DNA of 64,000 nucleotides from Paraescarpia echinospica (lineage: Eukaryota; Annelida; Polychaeta; Sabellida; Siboglinidae), in contig CM034532.1 of the NCBI GenBank assembly GCA_020002185.1, positions 48,952,074 to 49,016,073 of the forward strand. Reading direction: 5' to 3'. The notes under the pieces were generated by a model. That model had not been told where the DNA came from. It saw only the letters and a list, made by a program, of their open reading frames with translations, and ran no database searches. Both the position numbers and the translations under genes were made by a program. This document shows positions 1 through 27,299 of the stretch, in pieces; position 1 is the stretch's first letter, and each line of letters opens with the position of its first letter.

Positions 1-660
1 CCCCGGTCTGCACTATTGCAGACGCCTCCACACGTACACACGTATAATGGGAACACCACCTGTCTGGTTCCCACACAACCTAGCACATTCTCACTTTGCC
101 TACCTCTAGGCAGGCATCAGGGTGGCAACTCGACATTACAGCCCTGGATCTCTTTTAAATTGATCCACGTGCTCCGATCTTTGCAAGACCCTTCTGGGCA
201 CCGGGGTGACACCACGCCATTACAGCCCCGTTATCTCTTCCAAATTCACACGTGCCCGACATCTGCCAAAGATGATATTTCTTATCTGTCATTGACTTTT
301 ATACCTAGCCCAAATACCTAGTCCAAAAGGCATAACACATGACCGGATTGAACCAACGAAATTAACAAGAATGCGATAATGAGCCATACCTAATTTATGC
401 ATAATGAAAACACCTTTATAACTATAATAATGTACTCGTCCACGACGACACCAGTTAATTAAAGGCTAATTATAACCACGCTTACCACGCTTCAGTGGGC
501 ACACAACTTCATCAAAGGCTAATTATAACCACGCTTGCCACGCTGACCAGGGAATAGATTCTGAAAATACATAAACAGCAGAAATGCTACAATGATATCA
601 TAACATTACAATAAGGAAGAGCTGTACAATTTAGCATAACCCCGAATCCGGTTAATTCCT
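1..660. other. No gene seen; short direct repeats
   Basis: No coding region or RNA gene is supported. Two diverged direct repeats are visible: a unit of about 84 bp (about 114-186 and 198-269, sharing 'cattacagcc' and 'atctctt') and a 30-bp unit at about 468-498 and 511-541 ('ggctaattataaccacgctt'). Confidence 0.6.
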
Positions 661-673
661 TGTTCGTCATTTC

Positions 674-746
674 CTGTGGCCGAGTGGTTAATTGGCTCAG
701 CGCATATCTGGTTTTGCTATCGACACGGGTCCAAGCCTAACACCGT
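674..746 (+). repeat. tRNA-like sequence (A and B boxes) in copy A
   Basis: An A-box-like 'tggccgagtgg' and a B-box-like 'gggtccaagcc' lie about 45 bp apart, as in a tRNA-Leu/Ser-type gene. No good acceptor stem is visible, so it is more likely a tRNA-derived repeat head than a working tRNA gene. Confidence 0.45.
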
Positions 747-1407
747 GCAAACATTTAAAAAAGTGTATTTTTATTTATCTTTTAGCAAAATAATATAAAC
801 AATATGATGCACTTTTTATCATTAAATATATCGAATGCTTTGTAGTAATTACTTATTCGTGACAAAAATGAAAATAATATTATATTACTGGGAATGTACA
901 ATTTATGCTGATCTTGGATGTTTTTTATTTACATTTATCCGGACAAACCACAGTTTGTCTTCACATAATTGTAATTATGATAAACTACTGTATAGTATCT
1001 ACTAAAAGGATTAATCTTCAATTCCAATCACTGCAATAAAGACACATTACCAATTAATAAAAGTCTTTCTTTGACGCTAGTTTTCATTGGTACTGTAGGT
1101 TTATTGCACTGATTAATTTGAAGATTAATCCCTTTGCAATGTACTGTACAGTAGTATATCATAATTATATATGTAAAGACAAACTGTGGTTTGTCTGGAT
1201 AAATGAAAATAAAAAACTTACAACATCAGCGAAAATTGTACATTCCCGGTAATATAATATTATTTTCATTTTTGTCGCGAAGAAATAATTACCATAAAAC
1301 ATTCCATATATTTAATGATAAACAGTGCATCATGTTATAAAATGGCTTGGTTTATAGTACTTTGCGAAAAGATAAATCAAAATATACTGCAGTTAGATAC
1401 ACTATTT

Positions 1408-1410
<3 letters not shown>

Positions 1411-1500
<90 letters not shown>
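1411..1500. repeat. (TG)n microsatellite
   Basis: About 45 uninterrupted TG units lie in the right arm of element copy A. Confidence 0.97.
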
Positions 1501-1503
<3 letters not shown>

Positions 1504-1756
1504 ACTGATGTAGATTAGTTTCCCTGGGTCGAAATCGAATCCATTTTTCTCAAAATAAGCTGAAGCGGCGAAGGTTTTTACGGTCAGCTTATCTTGTTGA
1601 TGTTGTCAGGTTGACAGGAGCGGAGGTTCTATCGCTTCATATTTTTCAACAAAGTTGGTATTCGTGTGGCACCGTATACTAAATGCTTGTTCCTCTATAA
1701 TGAGTAGTGTTTATACCACACCAGAGTATCACACAGAGGGGGAGAAAGGGGGAGAG

Positions 1757-1822
1757 GGAGATCGAGAGAGAGAGAGAGAGAGGGAGATCGAGATAGAGAG
1801 ATAGGGAGGGAGAGCGAGAGCC

Positions 1823-1901
<79 letters not shown>

Positions 1902-1913
1902 GAGGGAGAGTAA
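1757..1913. repeat. (GA)n microsatellite
   Basis: A GA-rich tract, perfect from about 1826 to 1898, with GGGA variants at both ends. Confidence 0.95.
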
Positions 1914-3072
1914 TTACACAGAGATTGGATATTTCACAAGCGTACTACGGATTATGAACATACACAAATAACAGTCGGACAAAAAAGCAATGCCTGCTCC
2001 CGAAGCTGTCACCGGCAAAATGTCTACTCGAGCGTGTCGGTCCCGCTTGTCAATACACGTTGCATTGCGGCTATTGTGATAAATATATGTTCCTGTTACC
2101 GAACGTGGGATCGCCTTATCATTTCTGGATGACAACATCGCAGCAGCCCAACCAAATTATTTAGTGTTTTCAAAAATCGAGCCGCCTTGTCGCCGGAAGT
2201 AACTGACATATCTGAATCACTCAAAGACATTGACAACGACAGGGAAATCATTGAATCAGTGATTGGCTGGCTTGCACAAATCTGTCAGTTGCGCATATCA
2301 TATTAATACTATTACAATATGACACAGTTATGCGTATAGATTGTATTTGACGTTGAAAATAATCCGTTTGGTTCTCCATAATGTCATGAATGTATTGTCC
2401 GTTTTCTATAAAACTCGATGTTTATATACGGCAACAGTCCTAAAAGTCCTCACATTTGCGACACAACTCTCCAAATCCGAATCACAAGAATCTTACGCCG
2501 TGTCTTCCATGTTTCCAGTGGTGAGGCAGATTTGGGCTATGGCACATATTACGTCATAGTACTTTTTCAAGCGGCAATCAGGCACACTATTTCATTCGGG
2601 ATTTAATTCAGAAATCGGTCAGATTTTTACTCATTAAACTGCGTGTACATGTTAACTAAGGAACCTGTCGGGCATTACACCTGTCTAAATAGCATCATGT
2701 TATTTATGTGGTTAAAATAAAAAAATTATGTCCATGTCACCTTTAATAGTGATTTTTGTGTATTGATAACTTTCAACACCAGGAGGCGCCACCGGGACCC
2801 TTTCACCGGTGTGTCACGGAACTATCGTCTTCTGTGATAGTGTCTGCGGTGAAGGCTTTTTGTATGTTGAAAAACCTCCTTAGATTTAACGACGGATTCT
2901 GCTGAATAATGGATTTTCCTTATGAGCCCACTGTCTTTGTGAAACAGTCCCCAGCTGTTGCTTCTTGGTTTTATACTGAAATCGATTATTTGTGATTGCG
3001 TATATGTTAACACAGCACCGATGATAGTGTTTCACGGGAGCAATTAAACTGTTCCACTGGTCAGCCATTTAC
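1914..3072. other. No gene seen
   Basis: AT-rich sequence without a supported exon. If the hillarin-like gene has further 3' exons they should lie here or left of the window. The preceding exon ends in phase 1, and I could not find a convincing continuation. Confidence 0.5.
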
Positions 3073-13576
<10,504 letters not shown>

Positions 13577-15028
13577 CTACAAGGAGAAGACGTGAATCTC
13601 GCTCGTCAGCATATTCACATTGACAAGCATATTGTGAAGAATGTGTAGAGTAGTAGCGGAGCACAGTAGCGACCGAGATTTATGATAGAATACTTAGCAA
13701 CTGTCGTAGAGGTGTATGGGAAAATCAAAACTGTTTTAGCATGTCTATGAAATGGATAGTTTAAAGATGAGTAGAAATGCAACTATGCAACTTTTAAATA
13801 TATAAGCAGTTATGAATTTGCTGTATGTTGGTCAGTCTGGTTTGAACTATATGGATGTAAGAATCGCAGCGTGCAATACGGCTGAAGCATTGCATCATAC
13901 ATTAGAAGAAAATATATCAATGAGATGGATTATTTTGAAAGATGAGGAGTATGTGTCAACCATGTACGGGTTTTGTGAAATTGAAGGTCTTGAACTAGAA
14001 CAATCTGAACAAGTGTAGTTTCTGAAGCAGACGAAGAAACATATGAACAAAATATGAGTTCTCAAAATAATGATGTTGCTAATATCCAGAGTGTTCAACT
14101 TCTATTTCGCCCTCTTGTCGATAGGTTCCAAACTATCCAAATATTCCGCAATTGTCTTCCCCTCCCGGCTGTTCATCCTTGTCCTTCTGAGATCTCTCGT
14201 GATACCGTCTGTCGATATATCTCCATATTTCGGTCTCCTGTTCTCCTTCTACCCCCTCATTCATAGGGACTCAAGGTCTGGCACAAAATAGAGTTAGAGG
14301 ACGTATCCAATTTTCATATAAATATGATATAAAAAGAATATGATATAGTACACATTTTCACGTGGTCAGCATACACGTTTAAAATCGAATGACACTATAG
14401 TATAATTATAAAAGTCGTTGAAGCCCAAAAACGTTTGCTACAAGGCAGATTTCAGGCGAAACCTGACAGATTGTGTTTGATGTAGTTATATTTCGTAGCC
14501 CGATAGATTGTGACACTCGATCAGAACAGGACTGCTTTATGCCGGCTGACCAACGCAACATGTTATGTGGATTTCAACCAAAACAACGTGGCACCTGTGC
14601 TATTAATGTAGTAGCATCATCCATAATGTCTGGATGATCTCGGTTGACTTGCACAGGTATCACATATTGAACTAGTCTCCAAGTTGGTTTTGTGAAATAT
14701 TCAACTGTTTTAATTGTCTCACATACATTTATGTGTGGTAGTACATACGTGTTTTGGCTGTGAATAGTCGAAGGTACGAAAACACAGAATGTAGGCCTAG
14801 CCCCTACAGAAAAAAAACAGTAGCATGTAGCATTCACGTCGTGACGCGTGGTCGCATCTGCATTTATTCGCTGTGTATGTACAGCTTAAAAAGGTGCTTT
14901 AAACAGCACGGCTGTTTGCCTTACCGAGGGGTTATTTTTATGCAGTGCGTAGCACTGTCCTCCTGTTGCAAACTTTGGATGAAAGACCTATTAGGCAATA
15001 CAAAATAGTAGGGCATGTCGATGAGCAG
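13577..15028. other. No gene seen
   Basis: AT-rich sequence. I see no exon that continues the hillarin-like gene upstream with confidence. Confidence 0.5.
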
Positions 15029-17859
<2,831 letters not shown>

Positions 17860-17860
<1 letters not shown>

Positions 17861-19430
17861 AGTAGTGCAGAACACAGCTTAGCTATCGGGGAAAGTTTAT
17901 TCCCACACAAAGCAGTACATAAAATTATATGGGTATCACCGAACCATGTCACAGAGAACCAAATTGACCATGTATGTATTGGAAGAAGATTTAGACGATC
18001 GTTACTAGATGTAAGAGTAAAACGAGGGGCCGATGCAACATCAGACTACCATCTCGTAATAGCAAAATTACAACTCAAGCTAATACGCTCCATGGAATCA
18101 TCGAGAAGATCTGGAATTATATTTACAAAAAATACCAAAAAGGATGATCTTCGAGAAAGCAAAAACTGTAGGGAATTATGCTTATATCTGTACCAGGGAA
18201 GGTTTTAAACAGAATCATCCTACACAGCAGTTGACTCAAAACTGAAGGATCACCAGACAGGCTTCCGACAAGAAAGATCATGCGCTGACCAGATAGCAAC
18301 CCTGCGCATCATAATTGAGCAGTCTATAGAATGGAACTCTCCTGCATATATACATGTTATAGACTTTGAAAAAGCTTTCGACAGCCTAGACCTTGATGCC
18401 ATTTGGAAGTTGATGAGACATTACGGAATTCCAGAGAAGTTCATCTCCATAATCAAAAGCACATACAAGGGAATGACCTGCAGAGTCCTGCAAGAATGGG
18501 ATACCACAGACAAGTTCGATGTAAAGACAGGTGTGAGACAGCGATGCATCCTATCAACATTTACCTTTCTGATGGCTATTGACAGGACCACGAGAACAGC
18601 TACACAAGGAAGACAAAATGGCATACAGTGGACGCTATGGGGAAAACTAGATGATCTAGACTTTGCTGATGGTGTGGCTCTTCTTTCACACAACCAAATC
18701 CAGCCACCTTAGGACTAAGAGTGAACAAAGGTAAAACCAAGATCATGAGAATCAATGGCAAGAAAAACAGCCCAATTGTACTACAGGGAGAAGCCCTAAA
18801 TGAAATAAAATCATTCACGTATCTAGGAAGTGTAGTAGACACAAATGGAGGGACAGATAGTGCCGTAAGAGCTAGGACAGGAAAAGCAAAGGCAGCTTAC
18901 ATTGTACTAAACAAAATGTGGAAGTCCAGATAAATCTCAATATCAACAAAGTTACGCATTTAAAAACAAAATGTTAAGGCTGTGCGAATGTATGGATCGG
19001 AGACATGGCGTACTACAAACTCCATGCTACACAAGCTCCAGAGTTTCATAAACAAATGTCTAAGGATAATTATAAGGATACGGTGGCCAGAAACAATCAG
19101 TAACAAAGCACTATGAGAAAGAACCAATCAAGAACCAATCGAACACCAAATCAAAAGGAGGAAGTGGAGCTGGATAGGTCACACACTCAGGAAACCTGCA
19201 ACTCACATCACAAGACAGGCATTGACATGGAACCTGCAGGCGAGAAGGAAACGGGGAAGGCCAAGAAACACCTGGCGCAGGGAGGTAGAAGCAGACATGA
19301 CAAAAGAAAAAAAAATTGAATTGGAAAGAACTGGAAATGACTGCCCCAAACCGTGTCCGGTGGAAAGGAGTTGTAGACGGCCTATGCTCCACGAGAGAGT
19401 GAAAAGGGTTAAGTCAGTAAGTCACTAGTG
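17860..19430 (+). mobile_element. Decayed RTE-like LINE with internal deletion
   Basis: The plus strand shows an endonuclease C-terminal piece ('NQIDHVCIG', 'GADATSDYHLVIAKL', about 17940-18090), then RT ('DHQTGFRQERSCADQIATLR', 'VIDFEKAFDSLD', 'GVRQRCILS', 'DDLDFADGVALLSHN'; the FADD motif reads FADG), then the post-RT part ('KTKIMRINGKKNSPI', 'FTYLGSVVDTNGG'). Stops and frameshifts are frequent. The 3' end near 19420 has taag repeats. Not active. Confidence 0.75.
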
Positions 19431-20907
19431 CGAATAATGCGCGAACAAATACCTGTAACACCAACAAGTCATCCACATGTATTCATAGACTTCGATAGGT
19501 TCGTCCGATCCCCTCTTCTTACGAGAGAAGAGGGGTTCGTACGATTGAACAGGTCTGCCAAGGTGTGAAGGGAGTACTACGCTATATAACAACTTACCTT
19601 TATATAGGCCTTCTAATTATGTTTGCAAACTAAAACATGATGTAAGAATACATTACGTTGTCGTTATAATATTACAATACATGTGTTACATATGCTAACA
19701 CAACTACACATTTCGTTTATTGTGTGAGCCATATATTAAAGGGATTCTTTGTAAGCTAATATATATTCGAAGTGTACCGTATCAAAACGTATTAATTTCC
19801 CATAAGTACTTTCTCTGCTACTTATGTCTTGCATGTTTATGCATAATTTGGGTGTTATCTGCGCAAAATCCTATAAACATTTGTGTTTACGCGAATCATT
19901 TTGAGCTTGCTGCCATGTGGATGATTAATTCTGCAGCCCGCGTATAATGAATATTCATGCACGCGCAGTGAACCACACGAAGACCGTTGACGTCGCACAC
20001 ATAATTGACATGTTAGTTTCCGGGGTGAGTTGATTCAAGCACTGGCATTGTAAATAAGCAATTTGTAGACATATGCTTATTGACAGCTATTTTTGTATAT
20101 AAGTGTAGGAAGCGTATGCATTGTTTAATTACTCTGCTTCCCAGCCGAGTAACGTTTCGATTAAATAGAATTATAACGTCCGCTGACGCGGACGGCTGCA
20201 GTCGATGTCAGCTGCCGCTGGGACTCACTGAGTCTGTCGAGCCTCAACTACAATAACTAACATAGCCTTAGGCACGGGTCTCGTCTTTCTAGTTAATAAC
20301 ACTGCATTGTCCAATATTTGACATGCAGTGGACGAAAATTCACGCTAAAATATCAGTATATGCAACCATAGCAAGATGATTAACCTGGTCATGGATGTAT
20401 TTTGTTTGCCTAAATCTGGGATTTGGGTATGTGTGTCTACGGGTCTTGCCTTTCCAAATAGCAGTCAGCCGTTTTTGAAAAGTCCCCGTTTCCCCACTTA
20501 TTTGAACCGAAACATAACAATGTGAGATTCGTACGTTCACAGACTGTTTTTAATGCTAAAGCTACGATTGCTAGTAAACCTGGCTGGCATGTTAGGTTTG
20601 TAGTACACAATACCATGTTGATTCGGAATTTTGCGATGCACGAATTTTAGACACCAGCAGATCTGCACTCTAGTATACATAAGTTTTTATCCATGAATAT
20701 ATTATTAAAAATCTAATAATAGATCTGATCAAGTTGCGCTGCTTCATGTGAATAGCACATTTGATAATAAAAATACTCGCTAAAAACAAATTAAACATTT
20801 ATTTTTTACATGTTACTTTACTGTTATTGTACACTTTTCACGAGAATGGCCCATGTGTATAATTATGTACAACATTAATTATTTGAGCAAGAATAAAAGA
20901 AAGTATA
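19431..20907. other. No gene seen
   Basis: AT-rich sequence with no supported exon or repeat family. Confidence 0.5.
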
Positions 20908-21091
20908 CAGTGCACTCTGGATACGGTCGAACTTCCAGGGACCCATGACAATGCTGATAAGTGGAATTTCTGATAACTAGAAAGTTATCAGAAGGTCCCC
21001 TTATTGGGACCTTTGCCCTGGACCGAGGAAAAGATTGATTTAATTTAGCAAAAATTCACTTATGTGAGTTCAAGTTATCTAGAGTGCACTG
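20908..21091. mobile_element. MITE with TA duplication (pogo/Tigger-like tips)
   Basis: 184 bp bounded by TA, with inverted ends CAGTGCACTCTGGATA at left and the complement of CAGTGCACTCTAGATA at right. The tips and the TA target fit Tc1/mariner-superfamily (pogo-type) MITEs. No coding capacity. Confidence 0.75.
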
Positions 21092-21093
21092 TA

Positions 21094-23107
21094 TATGACC
21101 AATGCATACAGGGAATTATGTAGAAGCAAATTAAAAGTTGGCCAAAGTAATGGATTGGGATTTTACGTCTGACTGAATCAACATAACAAGGTTCTCTTGT
21201 ATTTCTTTTCTATTTAGCCAGCTGTACACTTGGTGATAAGTCCCATAATCCAATATATAAACTTAATTAATCTGCACAGTGTTGAGGTAGTTAACTCATA
21301 TTTAGGCTCAGTTTCATAAATTCAACTTTGTTTATTTGTAGGAACATTGGAAATAGCTGAGCTGATGGAAAGAGGAAATTGAAGAGCTCTACTTAACACT
21401 GCCATTAATTGGACAATGGGTCACCTGACATAAGATGATGTCTGACTTTGTTCTACTCCATACTGTTCTGGGAAGTTGTACCTCACTTCGAGTTTCAAAT
21501 GGATGTATGCATCTGATAGCTTTGTGTATCAAAATGCATAGCAGTGCTATTAATAGGACAATATGTTAACTGACACAGTAGTGAGGAAGATGTCTGATTT
21601 TGTTCTGCCAAATTAGTTCCGTGTGGCTTCTGCTGGGAATATGTACATCACTACATTTCAAAAGGATTTGTGCAATCGATCGATTTGTGCATCCAAATGC
21701 ACATCATCCCATCATTATGTTGCAAAGTAGGAGTACATTATAAAATGTATGCTTTCTTGTGCTCATCATGTTTGGATTGTGTTTTACAGCATATTCTTCA
21801 AAATGTTTTGAAACAAGTTTGTGTTAAGTGAACTAACTATGCTGGGAGTAGTGTATAAAAAGGTGTAGACAACGTTGCTTTTACAATAATTTAGAAAATT
21901 CATAAAATATAAATGTTCCACAACATTCAAAATGTTTTAGGGATCTTCTTGAGCTAAATACACAAAAGATGACTAAACAGTATTTTAAATATGCGATACT
22001 TTTAAAGTTTTGTAATTTTATAACTTTATTTCCATCATACAATGGCCATTTTATTTGTTATCGAAACGGGAGTTTGACAGAAACAAATTCAATATATTTT
22101 ACTCTAAATGATGGGCAGAACAAATCATTATTGCACTCCCAGTACAAAATAAAACATTAAATTTACACTGATGCAATAGATTTTAATATTTTGTCGACAA
22201 TAACGTTACGCTCTTTATAAATCTACATTTTTCAAACTAAAACTAGTAAAAGTAAACCTTACGAAGATAGGAAAGTACATAACCAGCTATCCTATTTTAA
22301 TACCGTAAATTACATCATCTATGTATAATGTATTTATATGCTTATGGAAATAGCAGGTGGATTTACGGTGCAAATAAAATGGTTTCATTATTGAATGTTT
22401 CTCGGCTTCAGTAAGTTTCTGTTATCTAAACGTTTCATTAAGACTTCACTTCAAAATGTATAGCCAGATGTACCTAGTGAAAAATGAACATGATACTACC
22501 ATATTTTTTTTATATTCCAACAAAAACAATGCAGACATCGGCGTCACCATCGGCGGTTTCGTGCATGGAGCGGTGTTGTTTTTTCTTTTAAATCAATCCG
22601 TCTGTCATGAACTTTTGCTATGTTCATTATCCGTTTATTCCATATATTTTCCTTCTTTAATTTGCTGAATCTGGGACATAAACAGCAGCTGGTCCACATT
22701 CCATTTTGATAATTTTATCGGTCACGACTCATTCGCATGGCGGTGGCTAATCCATATACACACACACATGTTGATGACGTATTTCTTGCATCTATTAACT
22801 CGGCGTAGCTAATCGAAGTCTGACGGACAGTCCCGAATATTCATGAGCATGCCTTATACGGATTGTGAAGGTGGGCCCAAAGTAGAATCTCCGCATACGC
22901 AGAGTTATTTTTTGGATATATTGTCAGGGTCATTAGTGATTAATAAAACATAATTCTATTGAAATAAAGGCATATCATTATATGAGATAATCATATTAAC
23001 AGGATTACCTAATAATTGCGTACATTACAAAGAGATTAACATTCTCAAAGAATCCCTTTAAGATGTACATGTACCTTTAAGATGTATGTATTTAAAATTA
23101 CAATAAA
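21094..23107. other. No gene seen
   Basis: AT-rich sequence. No conserved exon is recognised, only short open frames without family resemblance. Confidence 0.5.
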
Positions 23108-24900
23108 TTACGAAAAAGCTTGGTGAAAGAGAAATGTTTCCAGGTCTCTCCTAAAACGCCCAGAGTCACGTTGGCTTCTTAGCTCTAGTGGAAGAGCGTT
23201 CCAGAGAGTGGGACCTGCACATGAAAATGCGCGTTGGCCGTACCGTTCCATGTTAACTCTAGGAACAACCATGAGAAACTGGTTGGCCGAACGAAGAGTA
23301 CGACAGGGAACATACGCACATATACGGTCGGCAAGGTACTGTGGAGTGTTTTCATACACAGCGCCGTGCATCAATGTCAACAGTTTAAATTGAATTTGCT
23401 GCGCCACAGGTAGCCAATGCAGCTCTCGTAGTGCCGCCGTCATGCTGTGTTGGTCACGCCGACGTAAGCAGAGGACGACACGCGCAGCTGATCGCTGGTC
23501 CATCTCTAGTCGGTGCAAGAAGGTTCCAGTAATGCCGTACAGGGCCGCGATTCCGAAGTCAAGTAGCGACGTGACTAGCGCGTGTACAAGCGATTTGCAC
23601 CCTGAAAGCGGGAGAAATGATCGTATTCGCGCTACGCCACGTAGTTGGGCGTAGGCAGCCAGACAGGTACGGCTAATGTTTGCGGCCATCGACATGTTGG
23701 AGTCGAGTTGTACTCCAAGGTCACGTATGTTGGCGGAAGTGCTGACGTTGCAACCGCAGACGTCGATGGGAAGAGGCAGTGGCTGTGGAACACGGTTGTT
23801 TGGTGCTGCAAACAGTATCGCCTCTGTCTTCCCCTCGTTCAAAAGCAGGTTGCTCGACGCTAGCCATGCTTTCACGTCAGTCACACAACGGGATATCCGG
23901 TCGGCGGCAGACGCAGAATCGTTTCGCGGAAAATCGACATAGAGTTGGGTGTCATCAGCGTAGACATAGTAGCGAACACCGTGCTTCTCGAATACGTCGG
24001 AAAGACTAGCACAGTATATAGAAAAAAAACAGAGGGCCCAAAACACTGCCCTGTGGAACTCCATGTCATAGTCGGCTGTCGCAAGAAAGTTGACCGTCAA
24101 CGCTGACGCACTGTGTTCGATCGGCTAGGTAAGAGGCGAGCCAGCAAAGTGCGTTGTCTCGCACGCCAATTCGGTCTAGTTCAGTGACAAGAATGTCATG
24201 GTCGATCGTGTCGAACGCAGCGCTGAGATAAAGTAGAACAAGTACTACATGCTTACGAGCATCCAGTGATCTCAACACGTCGTCTTGGATACACAAAATC
24301 GCTGTCTCGACGCTGTGTGACGGGCGGTAGGCGCTCTAAAAAGGATCTCCGATGCCGTTGTGTTGCATATGCAAACGCAGTTGGGCAGAGACGTGGCGTT
24401 CAAGTAACTTGGAGCGTACGGAAGGTTCGAGATAGGTCGGTAGCTGGCGTAGTCGTCGGCGGGAAGACCGGAACGTTTAAGAAGAGGCGTGACTGCGTGC
24501 TTCTGCCGGGCGGGAACAGTTAAAGACTCGTAGGACAGGTTGATTAATTTCACGAGAATCGGCGCCAAGATGGGTGTATTCGCCTTCAGAATAACAGAGG
24601 GCACTGGATCAAGCTTGGATGACTTTGTCTTGCCACTTGTGATGCGTGTCGTTACTTCTTCGAGAGTAGCCGATTAAAACGCTAGCAGCGGCGAAGAAAT
24701 CATACATGGTTGTGCGTTGTCAACATCAGCTGTCGGAACGGTGGCCGTATTTCTTTTGCAGTCCGCGGAGACGCCGGAAGCGGAGAAAGCGGAGAGGGTC
24801 AAATAAAATAGACTTCGGCGCACATCGGAGATGGTAGCAACCGCCTTGTTATCGTCTATAAACAACATGGACGCAGAATCACTAGTCGAGTCATTTTATT
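23108..24900 (-). mobile_element. CR1-like LINE, reverse transcriptase half (decayed)
   Basis: The minus strand encodes RT segments in order: pre-RT linker (24868-24674), 'DDYASYRPISNLPY' (about 24460), 'LLYLSAAFDTIDHDIL' (about 24230), catalytic 'YYVYADDTQLYVDF' (23968-23927), then the RT thumb and C-terminal domain ('LHWLPVAQQIQFKLLTLMHG', 'FSCAGPTLWNALPLELR'). At least two frame changes separate the parts. 5' truncated. Confidence 0.85.
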
Positions 24901-26100
24901 AGTTATTTGTTGATGCTTACAACATTAAATATGTTATATATGCTCACAAGTTCACATCATGTACTGTTATGTTATTAGTCAATCATAAAAAATAAACACT
25001 ATGTCGTATGTGTCAATGCCGATGCATCCATGTGATCTGTGTATGACATACACCGCAAGTGATCGCCGCGTATAGCAAGCAAATAGGGTAGAACAAATGG
25101 ATACCCGAACAAATAAAAACATTGAGTATTGCAATACTATTTACGTTAAAATATGTATTTATTCGTGTACTGTGTATAATTGGAGGGGCAAATTGTAAAA
25201 ATAGTGTGTAGAGTCTGTACACCTACTATCAGACCTGGGTTCAATTCACTTTTGCCAATTCCAATTCAATTGCAATTTAATTCAACATTCAAGAAGAATC
25301 AATTCAATTCATTTTATTCAAATAAAATTCGAGCATAATTGTTGATCAATTCAATTCATTTCCAATTCAATTAAGAATTGAACCCAGGTCTGAGTAAAGA
25401 ATAAAAAAATACGTATACAATCTCTTCAGGGTTCAACTTAAATCTTCAAATACTGTATATGATTGATTTGTTTGTATTTTTTTTATTAATCACATAAAAA
25501 ATGCGCCCACTTCAGATAGAAAAGTGGTAGGGGCGACATCAAAACTACATTACACATGCTGAAGGCAATTAATGGATTCAGTGGATGTGCACAACCAGTA
25601 CTGTTTTGTATGCAACATTCAAACACCAGCAGGTATTGAACCTGCCACAAATCACTGGACCACTATGAACCCCACTGCTCTGACGTGTGGTAACATTGCA
25701 TGGATTACAACATAGAAAATAACAGTAATCTATTTCAAATTATATAATTGTTTTAGATAAATATTAAACATTATGTGCCATTTAATTTATGAAAATCCTT
25801 ACATTATTGATTCATACAATACGTGTTAAACTAAAAATGGTGCTTGTAAATAATGTAATGAACATTTTAATTAAATGTTGTTAAAAATACTACCCTGCAT
25901 TTATTCAGTTCCCTAATTCCAAGAATGTTATGCTGTGCAGCAAACAATCACACCACCATTGTGGTATCTTCTAACACTGTTTTATGGGGTACCAAAACAT
26001 AACAATACGAGAATGTTATTAAATGTACATTCATAATGCATCGAGACTGCAATTGACAATACAAATAATTCACCACGTCACTAAGCTCTGTTATACAAAT
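24901..26100. other. No gene seen apart from a MITE
   Basis: AT-rich intergenic sequence containing the MITE at 25229-25393. Confidence 0.5.
25229..25393. mobile_element. MITE-like inverted repeat element
   Basis: 165 bp with ends TCAGACCTGGGTTCAATTC and the inverted copy AATTGAACCCAGGTCTGA. The inside is built from repeated 'caattcaatt'. No clear target duplication. Confidence 0.75.
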
Positions 26101-26107
26101 ACATAAC

Positions 26108-26930
26108 TTGGATCTTCATCTTTATGCTGATGATACTCAGATCTACATTTCGTTGGCTACCCCAGTTACAAATCGCTCCCTTAACCAATTTAGTGATTGT
26201 CTTCAAGATATCTTCCAATGGATGTCTGACAGCAAGTTGAAATTAAATGCAAATAAAACTGAATTGATCATTATTGGTACTCCAATGCAGCGTAGTAAAC
26301 TGGATGGTTTTTCCCTACGCGTATTTTGAATCAGTGTATCACACCACAACCTCGGTGCGGAATCTAGGAGTGATCTTTGATAGTAACTTCAATTTCCTAC
26401 AACACATATCTCAAACATGTCGCTGCTGTTTTTATCATATTCGTGATCTTCGCCGTATTCGCCGGTATTTGTCATTTTCTGTTGTTAAAACTATTACAAC
26501 AGCGCTTGTTAGCAGCAGACTTGAATACTGCAATTCCCTCCTTTATAATACCACTAGCAAGGATATCACAAAACTTCAGCGTGTCCAAAATTGTCTAGCA
26601 AGAATAGTTACAAGATCTCCTCGTTTTTCTCGCTCTGTACCACTTTTGAAGTCTTTGCATCTGCTTTCAGGCACTGTCAAGTAAGCAACCATCTTATTTG
26701 CATTCATTGCTTAGTCTTGTAAGAAAACCTGCCCTGCTTCGATCATCTAGTTCTGACCTACTTTTTGTTCCTAGAGTCAACACTAACATTGGAACTAGGG
26801 CTTTTTATGTTGCTGCACCAACTCTTTGGAATATGCTCCCTCTTAGTGTTAGATCAGTTGAAAACATTACAAAATTCTGTCGTCATTTAAAAACTTATCT
26901 TTACCACCTTGCTTATCCACCATAGCTCAC
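26108..26930 (+). mobile_element. CR1-like LINE fragment, RT end
   Basis: The plus strand encodes 'DLHLYADDTQIYIS', 'MSDSKLKLNANKTELIIIGT', 'NLGVIFDSNFNF', 'ALVSSRLEYCNSLLYN', 'LQRVQNCLARIV' and, after a frame change, 'VPRVNTNIGTRAFYVAAPTLWNMLPLSVR'. The 5' part is missing. It resembles the LINE at 4240-6870. Confidence 0.82.
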
Positions 26931-27299
26931 TACCGCCTTGATCCATCTGTTGACAACTGAAATACTACTTATAGATTTTAAGATTGACCAATCCTTTTGT
27001 TTTTGATGCACCTCTGAGCTTAGTTTCCAAGGATTTAGGCGAAATAGAAGTTATCTTATTATTATTAATATTTAAAAAATGCATACTCTCCATGTTTACG
27101 ACTTACCGGCTATGTTACGCAGACCTGTTTCTGTATCATGCTATTTTAAAAGAATGGATGCAATATCATTCTCATCTAAACATCTGAGTTTGGAGAGTAT
27201 ACCCAGGCAGGTTCCGTATTTGATATGTCTGATTTCACTCATTAAATGTTTTGTCATCTAATTCTAATTATTTACGTCGTTTATGGTCTCAGCCTGGAC

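Larger units (their letters stand above)
600..1720. mobile_element. Diverged copy of the palindromic tRNA-box element (copy A)
   Basis: About 740-1385 forms a long imperfect palindrome centred near 1060: the left arm (740-1010) reappears inverted at 1110-1385. Its outer parts resemble the better preserved copies at 4399-6233 and 7717-9265. The tRNA-like stretch at 674-746 has the same position as theirs, and 1630-1720 resembles their outer arm ('tgcttgttcctctat'). A TG microsatellite replaces the expected right tRNA-like box. Ends are approximate, and the copy is older than the other two. Confidence 0.6.

Noticed and set aside
13812..14018. 68-aa plus-strand open frame as a gene
   Set aside because: Short, no recognisable motif, no flanking exon or repeat family support.
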